Source: Paraburkholderia haematera (GTDB taxonomy: Bacteria > Pseudomonadota > Gammaproteobacteria > Burkholderiales > Burkholderiaceae). From it: 64,000 nt of DNA. Every line of letters begins with the position of its first letter. Within the stretch, counting starts at the first letter, position 1. The notes under the pieces are model-generated. The model saw only the letters and a program-made list of their open reading frames with translations, searched no databases and was not told the DNA's origin. The stretch covers positions 248,001 through 312,000 of the forward strand of contig NZ_CAJNBK010000004.1 in the NCBI RefSeq assembly GCF_905220975.1, in the 5' to 3' direction. Positions 1 to 11,477 of the stretch are shown in pieces. The translations under genes and the position numbers were made by a program.

Positions 1-575
1 ACATCCCGCTGACCACGTGCGCGACCGACAATCTTGCAGCGGCCGCGCTCGCCGCCGACAAGATGGCGGAGGCGATCGGCAATGCCGGTGAAGTCGGTCT
101 GGTTGTACACGATCAGACGAGCCGCACGGGTATCGATCGCCGCGACGGCTTCCTGAATGAGATGAAAGCGAAGCACCCGAACATCAAGATCGTCTCAGTC
201 CAGTATGGCGGTGGCGATCACTTGAAGTCGGCGGAAATCGCCAAGACGATGATCCAGGCCAACCCCAATCTCAAGGGCATTTTCGGCGCGAATGAAGGCT
301 CGGCAGAAGGCGCCGCGATTGGCGTCAAGGAATCGGGCAAGAAACTCGTCCTGATTGGTTACGACTCCGGCAAAGAGCAGAAGGACGACATCAATTCGGG
401 CTTGATGGCCGGCGCGATCACGCAGAACCCGGTCGGCATCGGCAAATGCGTGGTCGACTCTGCAGTGAAAGCGTTGAAGGGCGAGAAGCTGCCCACGAAG
501 GTCGACACGGGCTTCTACTGGTACGACAAGAGCAACATGAGCGATCCCAAGATCGCCGCCGTACTCTACGATTGA
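1..575 (+). CDS. Sugar ABC transporter periplasmic binding protein, C-terminal part
   Basis: The reading frame is open from the window edge (first full codon at base 3) to a TGA at 575, giving about 190 residues. The sequence is typical of the C-terminal lobe of ribose-type (Peripla_BP_4) binding proteins: a hinge region with HDQTSRTGIDRR, then GIFGANEGSAEGA and VLIGYDSGKEQKDDI, the usual ligand-lobe segments. Such proteins deliver sugars in the periplasm to an ABC permease. The next gene encodes L-fuconate dehydratase, so a fucose-like or other deoxy- or acid sugar is a reasonable ligand guess, but this is inferred from position only. The N-terminus and signal peptide lie outside the window. 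Confidence 0.88.
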   Translation, partial: IPLTTCATDNLAAAALAADKMAEAIGNAGEVGLVVHDQTSRTGIDRRDGFLNEMKAKHPNIKIVSVQYGGGDHLKSAEIAKTMIQANPNLKGIFGANEGSAEGAAIGVKESGKKLVLIGYDSGKEQKDDINSGLMAGAITQNPVGIGKCVVDSAVKALKGEKLPTKVDTGFYWYDKSNMSDPKIAAVLYD

Positions 576-599
576 CCGTCGCCACCAGGCGCGAAGGCG

Positions 600-629
600 G
601 AGGAGGGAGCGCGGCGCTCCCTCCTCTTT
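600..629 (+). terminator. Rho-independent terminator after the sugar-binding protein gene
   Basis: A nearly uninterrupted inverted repeat has arms GAGGAGGGAGCGC (600-612) and GCGCTCCCTCCTC (614-626), followed by TTT. It lies 25 bases past the stop codon of the binding-protein gene and separates it from the fuconate dehydratase gene. Confidence 0.8.
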
Positions 630-743
630 GCCGCTCCACGTCGCGGGGGGCGGGAAGGTGGCCGCAAAGAGGGCAGGCGAGCACACGCGGCGCTCTTTGC
701 TTATAAGCAGAAATCGATAGCTGCCGCAGAGGAGGGTGTTCAG

Positions 744-2042
744 ATGCCCACGATCACAAAGCTGTCCGTCCGGGACATTCGCTTCCCGACCTCGCGTTCA
801 CTCGACGGCTCCGACGCGATGAACGCCGCGCCGGATTACTCTGCTGCCTACGTGACGCTCGAAACCGATTCGCCGAAGGGGCTCACAGGCCATGGCCTTA
901 CCTTCACCATCGGGCGCGGCAACGAGATTTGCGTGACTGCGGTGCAGGCGCTTGCGCCGCTCGTCGTCGGCAAAACGCTCGAGGATATCGCCGCGAACAT
1001 GGGCGCTTTCTGGCGCGCGTTGACGTCGGACAGCCAGCTGCGCTGGATCGGCCCGGACAAGGGCGCCATTCATCTGGCAACGGCGGCTGTCGTGAACGCG
1101 GCCTGGGACCTGTGGGCCAAAGCGCAAGGCAAACCGGTATGGAAGCTGCTGGTCGACATGAGCCCGGAAGAACTCGTGCGCTGTCTCGACTTCCGCTATG
1201 TGACCGATGCGATCACGCCGCAGGAAGCCATTGCCATGCTGCACCGCCATGCAGGGACGCGGGGCGAGCGCGAAAAGGAAATGCTGGCGCACGGCTATCC
1301 GGCTTACACGACGTCGGCCGGCTGGCTCGGCTACGACGACGACAAGATCCGGCGGCTCGCGCGCGAAGGCGTTGCGCAGGGCTGGACGCACTTCAAGCAG
1401 AAGGTGGGCGGCAATCTCGAAGAGGATATGCGCCGTGCTCGCATCCTGCGCGAAGAAATCGGCGAAAACCTCAAGCTGATGATGGATGCGAACCAGGTAT
1501 GGGATGTCGATGAAGCGGTCGCGAATATGCGGCGCCTGGCGCAATTCGATCCGTGGTGGATCGAGGAACCCACGAGTCCCGACGACATTCTCGGCCACGC
1601 GGCCATCCGCCAGCGGATTCGGCCCATTGGTGTGGCGACGGGCGAGCACTGCCATAACCGGGTGATGTTCAAGCAGTTGCTGCAGGCAGAGGCCATCGAC
1701 TTCTGTCAGGTCGACAGCTGCCGCCTGGGCGGTCTGAACGAGGTCATCGTCGTGCTACTGATGGCGGCGAAATTTGGCGTGCCCGTGTGTCCGCATGCCG
1801 GCGGTGTCGGATTGTGCGAGTACGTCCAGCACATTTCGCTGTTCGACTATATCTGCGTGTCGGCGTCGCTGGAAAACCGGGTGCTCGAGTACGTGGATCA
1901 TTTGCATGAGCATTTTGTCGATCCGGTCGTGATCCGAAACGGGCGTTATATGCCGCCGCAACGTGCGGGCTACAGCATCGAAATGCATGCGGCGTCGCTC
2001 GATCGGTATGCGTTTCCCCAAGGCCCGGCCTGGTGGGGCTGA
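744..2042 (+). CDS. fucD: L-fuconate dehydratase (enolase superfamily)
   Basis: The 432-residue protein matches the mandelate-racemase branch of the enolase superfamily. It should dehydrate L-fuconate to 2-keto-3-deoxy-L-fuconate in the non-phosphorylating fucose pathway. The KxK base motif is seen as KQK at 218-220, metal ligands as D248 (MMDAN), E274 (WWIEEP) and E301 (ATGEH), and the second catalytic base as H351 in CPHAGGVGL. These positions coincide with those I recall for the characterised Xanthomonas enzyme, which makes the specific call strong. A GAGGAGGG ribosome site precedes the ATG. The upstream sugar-binding protein may supply the substrate. Human ENOSF1 is a homologue. Confidence 0.92.
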   Translation: MPTITKLSVRDIRFPTSRSLDGSDAMNAAPDYSAAYVTLETDSPKGLTGHGLTFTIGRGNEICVTAVQALAPLVVGKTLEDIAANMGAFWRALTSDSQLRWIGPDKGAIHLATAAVVNAAWDLWAKAQGKPVWKLLVDMSPEELVRCLDFRYVTDAITPQEAIAMLHRHAGTRGEREKEMLAHGYPAYTTSAGWLGYDDDKIRRLAREGVAQGWTHFKQKVGGNLEEDMRRARILREEIGENLKLMMDANQVWDVDEAVANMRRLAQFDPWWIEEPTSPDDILGHAAIRQRIRPIGVATGEHCHNRVMFKQLLQAEAIDFCQVDSCRLGGLNEVIVVLLMAAKFGVPVCPHAGGVGLCEYVQHISLFDYICVSASLENRVLEYVDHLHEHFVDPVVIRNGRYMPPQRAGYSIEMHAASLDRYAFPQGPAWWG

Positions 2043-2268
2043 GGCGGTACGCCTGGCGGCGTTGGCGGTTAGGGCCGGTAGCAGCCCATGGCGGTGATGC
2101 GCAATTCCTTCAATACGCAGTGGCCGATGGTATATGTTGAATGGATGGCGTCCCGGCCTACGGGCAAAGAGAAAAGCCACCTCCGCGGAAGACAGGGTTT
2201 GCAAAACATCAGAAGAATTCGGCGTCGCGTTCAGCACTGACTGCGAGAGCGCTAACCAGGAGCGAGAC

Positions 2269-4194
2269 ATGGGCCCGTCAGTATCCACCGTGCCCGACGC
2301 AGGCCATTCCGGCGGGCGCGGGCATCACCGGCCGGCGATGCCCGCCCTTGCGCTTGCGGCGTTGGGCGTTGTGTATGGCGACATCGGCACCAGTCCGCTG
2401 TATACGCTGCAGACCGTGTTCGATCCAGCCAATGGTTTGTCGCTCAATGCACTCAATGTGGTCGGCATCGTCTCGCTGATCGTCTGGTCGCTGATTGTTG
2501 TCGTCTCGCTCAAGTACGTCACGCTGATTCTTCGCGCGAATAACCATGGCGAGGGCGGCATCATGGCACTGCTGGCGCTGGCCGCGTCGTCGGTCATTAC
2601 GCGGCCGCGCTTGCGCCATACGCTGCTCGGTGTCGGCATCATGGGTGCAGCGCTCTTCTACGGCGACAGCGTGATTACGCCCGCGATCTCGGTGCTGAGC
2701 GCGGTCGAGGGACTGGAGGTCGCGGCGCCGTTTCTCAAGACCTGCGTGATTCCAGTGACGCTGGTGGCGCTGGTCACATTGTTCCTGATGCAAAAGCGCG
2801 GCACCTCCGGTATCGGCATCGTGTTCGGACCTGTCATGGTGCTCTGGTTTCTCGTGCTCGCCGTGGTGGGGGCCATCAACATATTGCGGGTGCCGGCGAT
2901 TCTCGTTGCGCTCAATCCACTCTCGGGGCTGGAATTTTGCCTCCGTCACCGGTCGCTCGCGTTCGTTGCGCTGGGCGCGGTCGTTCTGTCGTTGACGGGC
3001 GCGGAAGCGCTGTATGCCGACATGGGGCATTTTGGCGCGAGGCCGATCCGGCTGACGTGGTTCGCCCTGGTGTTTCCCGCCCTCGCCTTGAACTATCTGG
3101 GGCAAGGCGCGCTGTTGCTTGCCGATCCGGGCGCGCTGCAGAATCCGTTTTACAAGCTGTTCCCGCAATGGTCGCTGTATCCGATGATCGCGCTGTCGAC
3201 GGTCGCGACCGTCATTGCGTCCCAGGCCGTCATTTCGGGTACGTATTCGATGACCAAGCAGGCGATGCAACTCGGCTTCCTGCCGCGCATGAACGTCGTC
3301 TACACGTCGGAAAGGGAAATGGGGCAAATCTACGTGCCAGGAATCAACTGGACGTTGCTGGCTGCAGTCGTGGCCGCCGTGATCGGCTTCGGTTCGTCTA
3401 CGGCACTCGGTTCCGCGTACGGTATCGCCGTCACCGGCACGATGCTGATCACGACCATCCTGACGTTCTTCGTCATTCGCTACGCATGGCATTACAACTG
3501 GCTGCTATGCGTGTTCGCGACGGTATTCTTCTTCGTGATCGACGCGGCGTTCTTCTCCGCTAACTTGCTGAAGATTGTGCAGGGCGGCTGGTTCCCGCTT
3601 CTGGTCGGACTGATTATCTACACGATCATGGCGACCTGGGGACGGGGCCAGGAGATCATGCGTATCGAAGCGCGCGCGAGGGCCGGGACGATGCCGCTCA
3701 AGTCCTATCTGGCCACGCTGCTGGCCCGCTCGCCGGTCAGGGTTGGCGGTACGGCAATCTTTTTGTCACCCGATCCTGATGGCGTGCCGCATTCGTTGAT
3801 AAACAATCTGACACATAACCGCGTGCTACACAAACGCGTCGTTTTCGTGACGGTGAACAATGAGGAGATACCATGGGTTCCTGATAGTGAGCGAGTGAGC
3901 GTGCACCAACTAGATTCGGACTGCTACCAGATCACGATCAACTATGGTTTCATGGACGAGGTCAATCTGCCGCGTGCACTTGAAATTTGCAAGAGAGTTG
4001 GCCTGAGCTTCGAGGCGGCGGAGACGTCCTATTTCCTCAGCCGCGCGACCCTGGTGCCTACGCGTGATGGCGGCATGGCGATGTGGCGTGAGCGTCTGTT
4101 CTCGGTCATGCTGCACAACGTTGGTAACGTGGCGGCCTATTTCAAGCTGCCGGCCAATCGGGTGATCGAACTGGGCGCGCGCGTGGAAATCTGA
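2269..4194 (+). CDS. kup: Low-affinity potassium transport protein Kup
   Basis: A 641-residue Kup/Trk-D potassium:proton symporter of the inner membrane. The family signature GVVYGDIGTSPLYTLQ opens the transmembrane part, about 12 hydrophobic helices follow, and a soluble C-terminal domain ends in the typical RVIELGARVEI. The frame is open to 2134, but I chose the ATG at 2269 because CCAGGAGCG lies just upstream and the length then fits the usual 620-640 residues. Kup takes up potassium at low osmolarity or acid pH. It matters here because the high-affinity Kdp system in this window (55.9-57.7 kb) is broken. Confidence 0.95.
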   Translation: MGPSVSTVPDAGHSGGRGHHRPAMPALALAALGVVYGDIGTSPLYTLQTVFDPANGLSLNALNVVGIVSLIVWSLIVVVSLKYVTLILRANNHGEGGIMALLALAASSVITRPRLRHTLLGVGIMGAALFYGDSVITPAISVLSAVEGLEVAAPFLKTCVIPVTLVALVTLFLMQKRGTSGIGIVFGPVMVLWFLVLAVVGAINILRVPAILVALNPLSGLEFCLRHRSLAFVALGAVVLSLTGAEALYADMGHFGARPIRLTWFALVFPALALNYLGQGALLLADPGALQNPFYKLFPQWSLYPMIALSTVATVIASQAVISGTYSMTKQAMQLGFLPRMNVVYTSEREMGQIYVPGINWTLLAAVVAAVIGFGSSTALGSAYGIAVTGTMLITTILTFFVIRYAWHYNWLLCVFATVFFFVIDAAFFSANLLKIVQGGWFPLLVGLIIYTIMATWGRGQEIMRIEARARAGTMPLKSYLATLLARSPVRVGGTAIFLSPDPDGVPHSLINNLTHNRVLHKRVVFVTVNNEEIPWVPDSERVSVHQLDSDCYQITINYGFMDEVNLPRALEICKRVGLSFEAAETSYFLSRATLVPTRDGGMAMWRERLFSVMLHNVGNVAAYFKLPANRVIELGARVEI

Positions 4195-4542
4195 CAACGG
4201 CCGTCGCTTTTGCTTTCGAAAGGCTGGCACGTTTAATGCGGGCTGCAACTGTGTGCCTGTGCTTGCGGCGCCGTATGTGGTTTGACAGCCGATGATGCAT
4301 CCTGCGGCCTTGGTAAGGCTCGCAGGCATCGGTTTGTTCATACCAGCAATCGTTAGTGTCTTGCGGCCATTGCGCCGGAAGGGCGCCTCCGCGCGGCGCC
4401 GCGGGAACATTTTTGCGGTGCGACGTTCAGTGCCGCACAGTTTTTCCTGCAAAGAGGCTTCACATTCGATCGATGCCGCATCAGCCCTGATCGCCAGGAA
4501 AACGAGCCATCCAGGGAAGTAAGCGACCAGGGAGGGGGCGGA
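4195..4542. other. Intergenic stretch, no gene recognised
   Basis: This 348-base stretch lies between kup and the flippase gene. Short open frames exist on both strands but none has a ribosome site together with a recognisable protein. No strong hairpin was seen. Confidence 0.5.
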
Positions 4543-6596
<2,054 letters not shown>

Positions 6597-6704
6597 TTTT
6601 GGCGATGAGTTCGCCGGTAGCGGATGCGTACCGGTGTTCGAGTTCGACGTATCTGCCCTGGTCAAATCGTGCAAAAGTTTTTGTCCGTCACGGGAGTGTA
6701 CGAA

Positions 6705-6935
6705 ATGCTTGTTTATATTTTTCGGGGACCCGGCCGCGTGTTCGGCTTTACGGCGGAGGAGGCGGGGGCGAATCTGCCGGCAAGGTTCGCGCCTTGGGTT
6801 TCATTCAGGTCAGTGGAACTGAGCCGGGACAAACCGACCCCAGGCGTTGACTCGGGAGAGTGTCTGGACGACATTGAGAAGTATGGATTTCACATCACCG
6901 ATGCACACGTCCGTATTACTGACAAGGTAGTCTGA
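6705..6935 (+). CDS. Small conserved hypothetical protein
   Basis: A 76-residue soluble protein with no signal peptide or membrane segment. GGGAG at 6692-6696 sits eight bases before the ATG, a convincing ribosome site, and the frame then runs clean to a TAG at 6933. The protein begins MLVYIFRGPGRVFGF and is rich in charged residues near its end. I recall similar short proteins in Burkholderia genomes but none with a function. Confidence 0.6.
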   Translation: MLVYIFRGPGRVFGFTAEEAGANLPARFAPWVSFRSVELSRDKPTPGVDSGECLDDIEKYGFHITDAHVRITDKVV

Positions 6936-7028
6936 TGTCGCCTTCTGCATGCGACCCACCCTCGTTTCGATCTGAATGCCACAGCTCGCGAAATAGCGGC
7001 CCGGTGACTCGCCGTCATGTTCGGACGA

Positions 7029-8402
7029 TCAAAAACCGTTCTGCAATGCGAAGCAAATGCTGCGATTGGTCTCGTCTTCTTCCGGAAAGCCGCCATGTCT
7101 TCTGGCTTGGGATTGATATCCTGGCTTCGCACTGGGTTTTGTGGGTGACCAGACGGTTCTTGCGGTTTGAACGAACTCGGCAACTGCAAGGATATCGGCG
7201 TCGATATAGGGCGCCGTCCCTTTCCAGTATCGTTGCATCCCGACCAGCGGCTTGTCTGCATTTGGGTCAATCTCGCAGAGCGACGAAATAAGATAAAGCA
7301 GCGACTTGTTGTAGACCAGTGGCACCTCCCAGTAGGAACCCTCGGTCTTGTTATCGAGCCCGAAGACCCGGAGCTCACTGACACGCTTGCGCAGTATCGG
7401 CAATCCAGCATTCATCCGGTCGAACGTCATGGCCGGCGCCAGCATGATGACTTCAACCCGCTGCGTTGACGATGCCGGGAGTCGTGCATCGAGTGCTTCA
7501 ATGAAGCGCTGCACGTAGATCGCGCCAGCACTGTGACCCATCAGCGTGACCCGGAGCTGCGGATTTTTGTCCCACGCATCGCATAAGTGGTTCAGAAACG
7601 CGCTGCCGCCCGCTTCGGTGTCAGTCGAGAACGAGTCGTCGATGAACTGCTTCATCTCGTCCCAGATTGGCGGGCCCAGGCACTCGGCCAGTCCCGCCGC
7701 GATGAGGAGTTCTTCGACAACCGTCGTATACAAGCCGTGATCGTGCCCGGAATTAAGTCGTTGAATGATTCTTGCGAGAGGATTTTGCGGCCCGCGAAGA
7801 CGCTTGGGAGAAAACAACCGGCGCTTTTTGGGAACCGACTTTCCGGCAGCGTCCAACCATTGCGCGAACTGATCCAGTTCAGTGCTCGAACAGGCGAGCT
7901 GTGCACCCGCACGCTTTGCCCACGCTTTGTCGTAGAGTTTGGTGGAGGATGCCAGTTCCTTGAGAGACATGGGCGCCGCCTTACGGGCTTTGGCCGGCCG
8001 TCGCCGACCCTTGAGCGATTGATCGGTGTCGAGCACAGCGGCGATCTGGCGGGCCACTGCATTCACCGCGTAATTGGCAGCGCTCACGAAACCCGGATCG
8101 TCGCGATAGGGTTCGAGAATACCTTTCATTGAAGTGAGGAGATCGGACTGCCAGATAAAGAAGAACGGGTAGGCGCCGCTGTCGGTGTAGCCCTTGATCA
8201 GCCTACCGGCAGTGCTGAGGCCGTCCGCTTCAGATACCAGCCCACCGTGGAAAAACACACAGAGGTGTTCCGACGGGGCATTTTCCTTGAAATTGTCGAA
8301 CGCCTTGCTGAGGTCGAGGGCCGTCGTCCGATTGAACTTGCCGTATTGCAGGTCGATATCGTGAAGTGGATCGATCGGAAGTAGTGCGGATGCTTTTTGC
8401 AT
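7029..8402 (-). CDS. Alpha/beta-hydrolase-like protein of unknown substrate
   Basis: A 457-residue protein with hydrolase signatures: an HGG oxyanion-type motif at residues 52-54 and a nucleophile elbow GHSAG at 289-293 followed by AIYVQRF. Between them lies a Lys/Arg-rich insert (about 130-215) that may be a lid or linker. No signal peptide is visible, so it is probably cytoplasmic. The ATG at 8402 is preceded by AAGGAGGAAACGTC, a near-ideal ribosome site, so the longer open frame upstream is not used. The acid and histidine of the triad cannot be assigned with certainty. Lipase, esterase or amidase are all possible. Confidence 0.75.
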   Translation of the reverse strand: MQKASALLPIDPLHDIDLQYGKFNRTTALDLSKAFDNFKENAPSEHLCVFFHGGLVSEADGLSTAGRLIKGYTDSGAYPFFFIWQSDLLTSMKGILEPYRDDPGFVSAANYAVNAVARQIAAVLDTDQSLKGRRRPAKARKAAPMSLKELASSTKLYDKAWAKRAGAQLACSSTELDQFAQWLDAAGKSVPKKRRLFSPKRLRGPQNPLARIIQRLNSGHDHGLYTTVVEELLIAAGLAECLGPPIWDEMKQFIDDSFSTDTEAGGSAFLNHLCDAWDKNPQLRVTLMGHSAGAIYVQRFIEALDARLPASSTQRVEVIMLAPAMTFDRMNAGLPILRKRVSELRVFGLDNKTEGSYWEVPLVYNKSLLYLISSLCEIDPNADKPLVGMQRYWKGTAPYIDADILAVAEFVQTARTVWSPTKPSAKPGYQSQARRHGGFPEEDETNRSICFALQNGF

Positions 8403-8641
8403 GACGTTTCCTCCTTCACGACCAGTCCGGATTCGCCATACCAGGCACGTGCCTGGCAATTGGGGCAGTCTGATATCGAAGGCGCAACCGTCAGGCCGGT
8501 GGGCGGCTAGCATGGCTGATGACGAGCGCCGCAGGCATGGGCGGCACCACGATGCGCCAACGTGAATGACGTCGCGGCGCGCAAAGTGTCCCTCCCATGG
8601 CGGCATCTCGCGCAATGGCGAGCGCGCCTGTACCGGCGATG

Positions 8642-9088
8642 TCAGTCAGGGATCTTGGGCTCGACCAACTTTGCCAACTGAACAAGCGACTCCTGCCAGC
8701 CGAGGTAGCACATCTCCACAGGAATGACCTCGGGTATGCCCTCTTGCACAATAGTGAGCTCCGTTCCGCAGGACACCTGCCGCAATGAAATAGTGGCATG
8801 CATCTGGCCGGGCAGGTTCGGGTTGTCGAATCGGTCCGAGTAGCGGATTTTCTCGAACGGCACCAGTTCGACGTACTCGCCACCGAACGAGTGGCCATTA
8901 CCCGTGCCGAAGTTCCGGAAGGACATCTTGTAAGTGCCACCCACGCGGGCATCCATGTGGTGGACCTGACAGGTGAACCCGTAGGGAGGGAGCCACTTCG
9001 CGATCGCATCGGGTTCGAGGAAGGCGCGATAGATGCGTTCAGGAGTCGCGCGCAAGACGCGTTGGAGATGAACTGTTCCGGTAGTCAT
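8642..9088 (-). CDS. SRPBCC (AHSA1-like) domain protein
   Basis: A 148-residue single-domain protein of the START/Bet v1-like SRPBCC superfamily, AHSA1/YndB branch. The opening VHLQRVLRATPERIYRAF, the middle DAIAKWLPPYGFTC and the closing GWQESLVQLAKLVEP are characteristic of this fold, which binds hydrophobic ligands or partner proteins. No catalytic residues can be inferred. I start it at the ATG at 9088, where the domain begins. It is on the same strand as the hydrolase gene but 239 bases away, so co-transcription is uncertain. Confidence 0.85.
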   Translation of the reverse strand: MTTGTVHLQRVLRATPERIYRAFLEPDAIAKWLPPYGFTCQVHHMDARVGGTYKMSFRNFGTGNGHSFGGEYVELVPFEKIRYSDRFDNPNLPGQMHATISLRQVSCGTELTIVQEGIPEVIPVEMCYLGWQESLVQLAKLVEPKIPD

Positions 9089-9212
9089 GGGGTGCTCGTC
9101 TTTCGCTGGAGAAGTTGAACATACCCCTACGACGATTCGGCAATGCCGATTTCGACGTAGGTGTGATCGGGAAAAACCCGTAGGCGCCAATAAGTTTCAA
9201 AGTCAGCCGCTT

Positions 9213-10616
9213 CTATCCTGCCACCACCCGATTGCGGCCATTGTGCTTGGCCTGGTAAAGCCGCTCGTCGGCGACACGTAAGAGGGTGTCGATCGTGTCG
9301 CCGTCGCGGCCGAACTCGGAGATGCCGACACTGACGGTAACGGCGACGGCCCGCCCGGTTCCGGTATAGAACTCCTCGGTAGCCACGGCGCCCCGGACGC
9401 GCTCCGCGATCGAACGTGCGGCCTCCAGCGCGGCTGTAGGTAACAACACCATAAACTCTTCACCCCCGACCCGCGCCACGCCGTCATAGGGGCGAATGGC
9501 ATCAAGGCATTTCTGCACGAATCGCTGCAACACCTCGTCACCCACCTGATGGCCGTAGCTGTCGTTGATTAATTTGAAGTGGTCGAGATCCAGCGCCAGC
9601 AGCGAGAACGGTGCACCGCCTCGCCTGGCCCGTGCGATTTCGGCCTCCACTTGCTGGATAAACTCGCGCCGGTTTGCGGCACCTGTCAGCGGATCGGTGG
9701 CGGCGAGATGCTCAAGCTTGTGATTGGTGCGTTGGAGTTCCTGCAGCGCGTTTTCCGTGCGTGCCATCGCCTCGGCGAGCCGTGCCATCAGTTCTTCCTG
9801 GCTGTAGATCGTCGAAAAGGAGCGCGTCGTGCGAAACGCTTGAACGACGCCATAACTCAACAGAAAAAAGCCGGCAGCGAAGATCGCGTGCGCCAGCCAC
9901 CACATATGATTCCAGGGCTTGCCGAGAATGAACGCGAGAGATGCAAGCGCGAAGGAAGTGATCGAGATGCCGTAGATCACCATCAGCGGCGAGCGAATGC
10001 GACGCAGCATCAGGACCATGACGTTCAGCGTCGAGAAGATGAGCGCGCCACCCTCCATCGAAAGCCGCACCGCGAGGTTACCCGCAATTGGCGAGTTCGC
10101 AATGACTCCGACAACCACATCGATCAGGACGAACACGGCGATCCACCTCAGCCACGGGCCCGGCTTCGAGCGCTGTTCGATCGCGTCCGGCGCGCGGTGG
10201 TACGAGAGGAGCCCGACCAGCAGCAACACCGACATCACCAGACGCGATGCCGGGCCGTAGAGCAGAAATAGCCAGATATTATGGTGAGCCATGCCGGTGA
10301 ACGCGCCGTGTAGCGCATAGACCAGTACAAAGCCCAGAAAACCCAAAGTCAGCCAGCGCAACAGCGGTTCACCCGACGACAGATAGCAACGCCATGTCAC
10401 ATAGGTGACAAACAGCCCCTCGAGCGTTGCCGATGCGATCGCGATTTCGTGAAAGGCGTGGTTTTCGAACTTCAGGCTTGGGTCCTGAAAGTAAATCAGA
10501 TAAACAATCAGGTAGGCGGGAATGAGCGCAAAACCAACGATCAGCAAACTTGAGTAGACCTTGGTCACGATCCCGATGAGGCGAGGCGGTTCTTCGATTG
10601 AAATGGTTGTGTTCAT
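9213..10616 (-). CDS. Membrane-anchored diguanylate cyclase (GGDEF domain)
   Basis: A 467-residue inner-membrane protein with about eight hydrophobic segments in the first 300 residues, a short coiled stretch (AMARTENALQELQRTNHKLEHL) and a C-terminal GGDEF domain. The active-site motif is GGEEF at 384-388, and an RxxD inhibitory site (RPYD, 375-378) lies exactly five residues before it, so it should make cyclic di-GMP and be feedback inhibited. The domain opens ATDPLTGAANRREF. The ATG at 10616 is preceded by GGAGACGGGCAT. No EAL domain is present. The membrane part presumably senses a signal, but its ligand is unknown. Confidence 0.93.
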   Translation of the reverse strand: MNTTISIEEPPRLIGIVTKVYSSLLIVGFALIPAYLIVYLIYFQDPSLKFENHAFHEIAIASATLEGLFVTYVTWRCYLSSGEPLLRWLTLGFLGFVLVYALHGAFTGMAHHNIWLFLLYGPASRLVMSVLLLVGLLSYHRAPDAIEQRSKPGPWLRWIAVFVLIDVVVGVIANSPIAGNLAVRLSMEGGALIFSTLNVMVLMLRRIRSPLMVIYGISITSFALASLAFILGKPWNHMWWLAHAIFAAGFFLLSYGVVQAFRTTRSFSTIYSQEELMARLAEAMARTENALQELQRTNHKLEHLAATDPLTGAANRREFIQQVEAEIARARRGGAPFSLLALDLDHFKLINDSYGHQVGDEVLQRFVQKCLDAIRPYDGVARVGGEEFMVLLPTAALEAARSIAERVRGAVATEEFYTGTGRAVAVTVSVGISEFGRDGDTIDTLLRVADERLYQAKHNGRNRVVAG

Positions 10617-10997
10617 ATGCCCGTCTCCGACAATATGACTGTGGTTTTTCGCATCGCCGAGCGGTTGACGCGTGAATCCGCCGACCCGGACACGGCACCA
10701 TGCCGTGTGCAAGGGCAAGCATACAGTGCGGCGGGCGCCCGGGCGAACAGCGTGCGATAAAAAGCGGACTGCGATGCGCGTTGGCGAAACGTGGGTCGTG
10801 CAGTCGGCGTCTGATAAACCGTGCAGATGTCTTGTGAAAATGATAGACGCTGCTGCCTACGGTTGCCAGCCGCGGCGACTTGCGCAACCTGCTGTCAACG
10901 CATCGCGTTTTCGGTACTATCTATGCATCGTGCATAGTTTTTTGCGCTTTAGCGATGCGACAGCGCAGCACCGTTGCACGGAACTTCAATACGCTAG
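10617..10997. other. Non-coding stretch with one T-tailed hairpin
   Basis: About 380 bases upstream of the diguanylate cyclase gene. No gene is supported. It contains arms CTATGCA (10921-10927) and TGCATAG (10931-10937) around TCG, followed by TTTTTT on the plus strand: terminator-like, or an operator dyad. No plus-strand gene precedes it. Confidence 0.45.
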
Positions 10998-11399
10998 TCA
11001 ATCCTGCGACCGCTTGCGGGAGAGCGCGGATACGGTTCTCCCGGTAGCCCGGACTCCAAGCGTCGCCAACCGCCACAAACGGCCCGCAGTCGCAAGAAGA
11101 CCGAGGGGAGGTGGTCCTGTCGGTATCGGAGCGTCATCGTCCGAAACCATCGGAATGACGGTCCGGCCGAAGTGGTCTTCCTGCATCGGAAGACTCCAGT
11201 ACTCGTATGGGTACAACATCCGGGCGAGGCGAAAACCCGTATCGCACCTGCCTTCGTGGAGCTCGGTGGCGGCTCTCAAACGTATTGCCGACACCGGGCT
11301 CCGGGTTGGGTAGATCGCAGTACTTGCAAGACGGTCCTTGCTGCAATCGTCGATTGAAGGTGAACCGGATGGGGTCAACTTTGGGCTTCTTTCGTTCAT
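10998..11399 (-). CDS. Doubtful small ORF with ribosome site
   Basis: The open frame would encode 133 residues beginning MNERSPKLTPSGSPS. It has a fair ribosome site (GGAGATAACC before the ATG at 11399). The protein is low in hydrophobic structure, resembles nothing I recognise, and other frames across the same DNA are also open, as often happens in GC-rich non-coding DNA. Codon use is not clearly that of a gene. I list it because of the start signal only. Confidence 0.25.
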   Translation of the reverse strand: MNERSPKLTPSGSPSIDDCSKDRLASTAIYPTRSPVSAIRLRAATELHEGRCDTGFRLARMLYPYEYWSLPMQEDHFGRTVIPMVSDDDAPIPTGPPPLGLLATAGRLWRLATLGVRATGRTVSALSRKRSQD

Positions 11400-11442
11400 G
11401 GTTATCTCCGCTGGTGATGCCGATTACGGAGACGCCACAAAC

Positions 11443-11477
11443 AAAAAAGGCCTCATCCGTATTTCCGGCGAGGCCTT
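11443..11477 (-). terminator. Orphan Rho-independent terminator, minus strand
   Basis: Read on the minus strand, arms GAAGGCCTC and GAGGCCTT flank a loop of about 15 bases, followed by TTTTTTGT. No minus-strand gene is recognisable just upstream (11480-11900), so it may end a small RNA or the remnant of a lost gene. Confidence 0.55.

Noticed and set aside
2278..3492. A 404-codon minus-strand open frame opposite kup
   Set aside because: It is rich in Gln, His, Arg and Asp with no fold, and is explained as the complement of the membrane-protein codons of kup.
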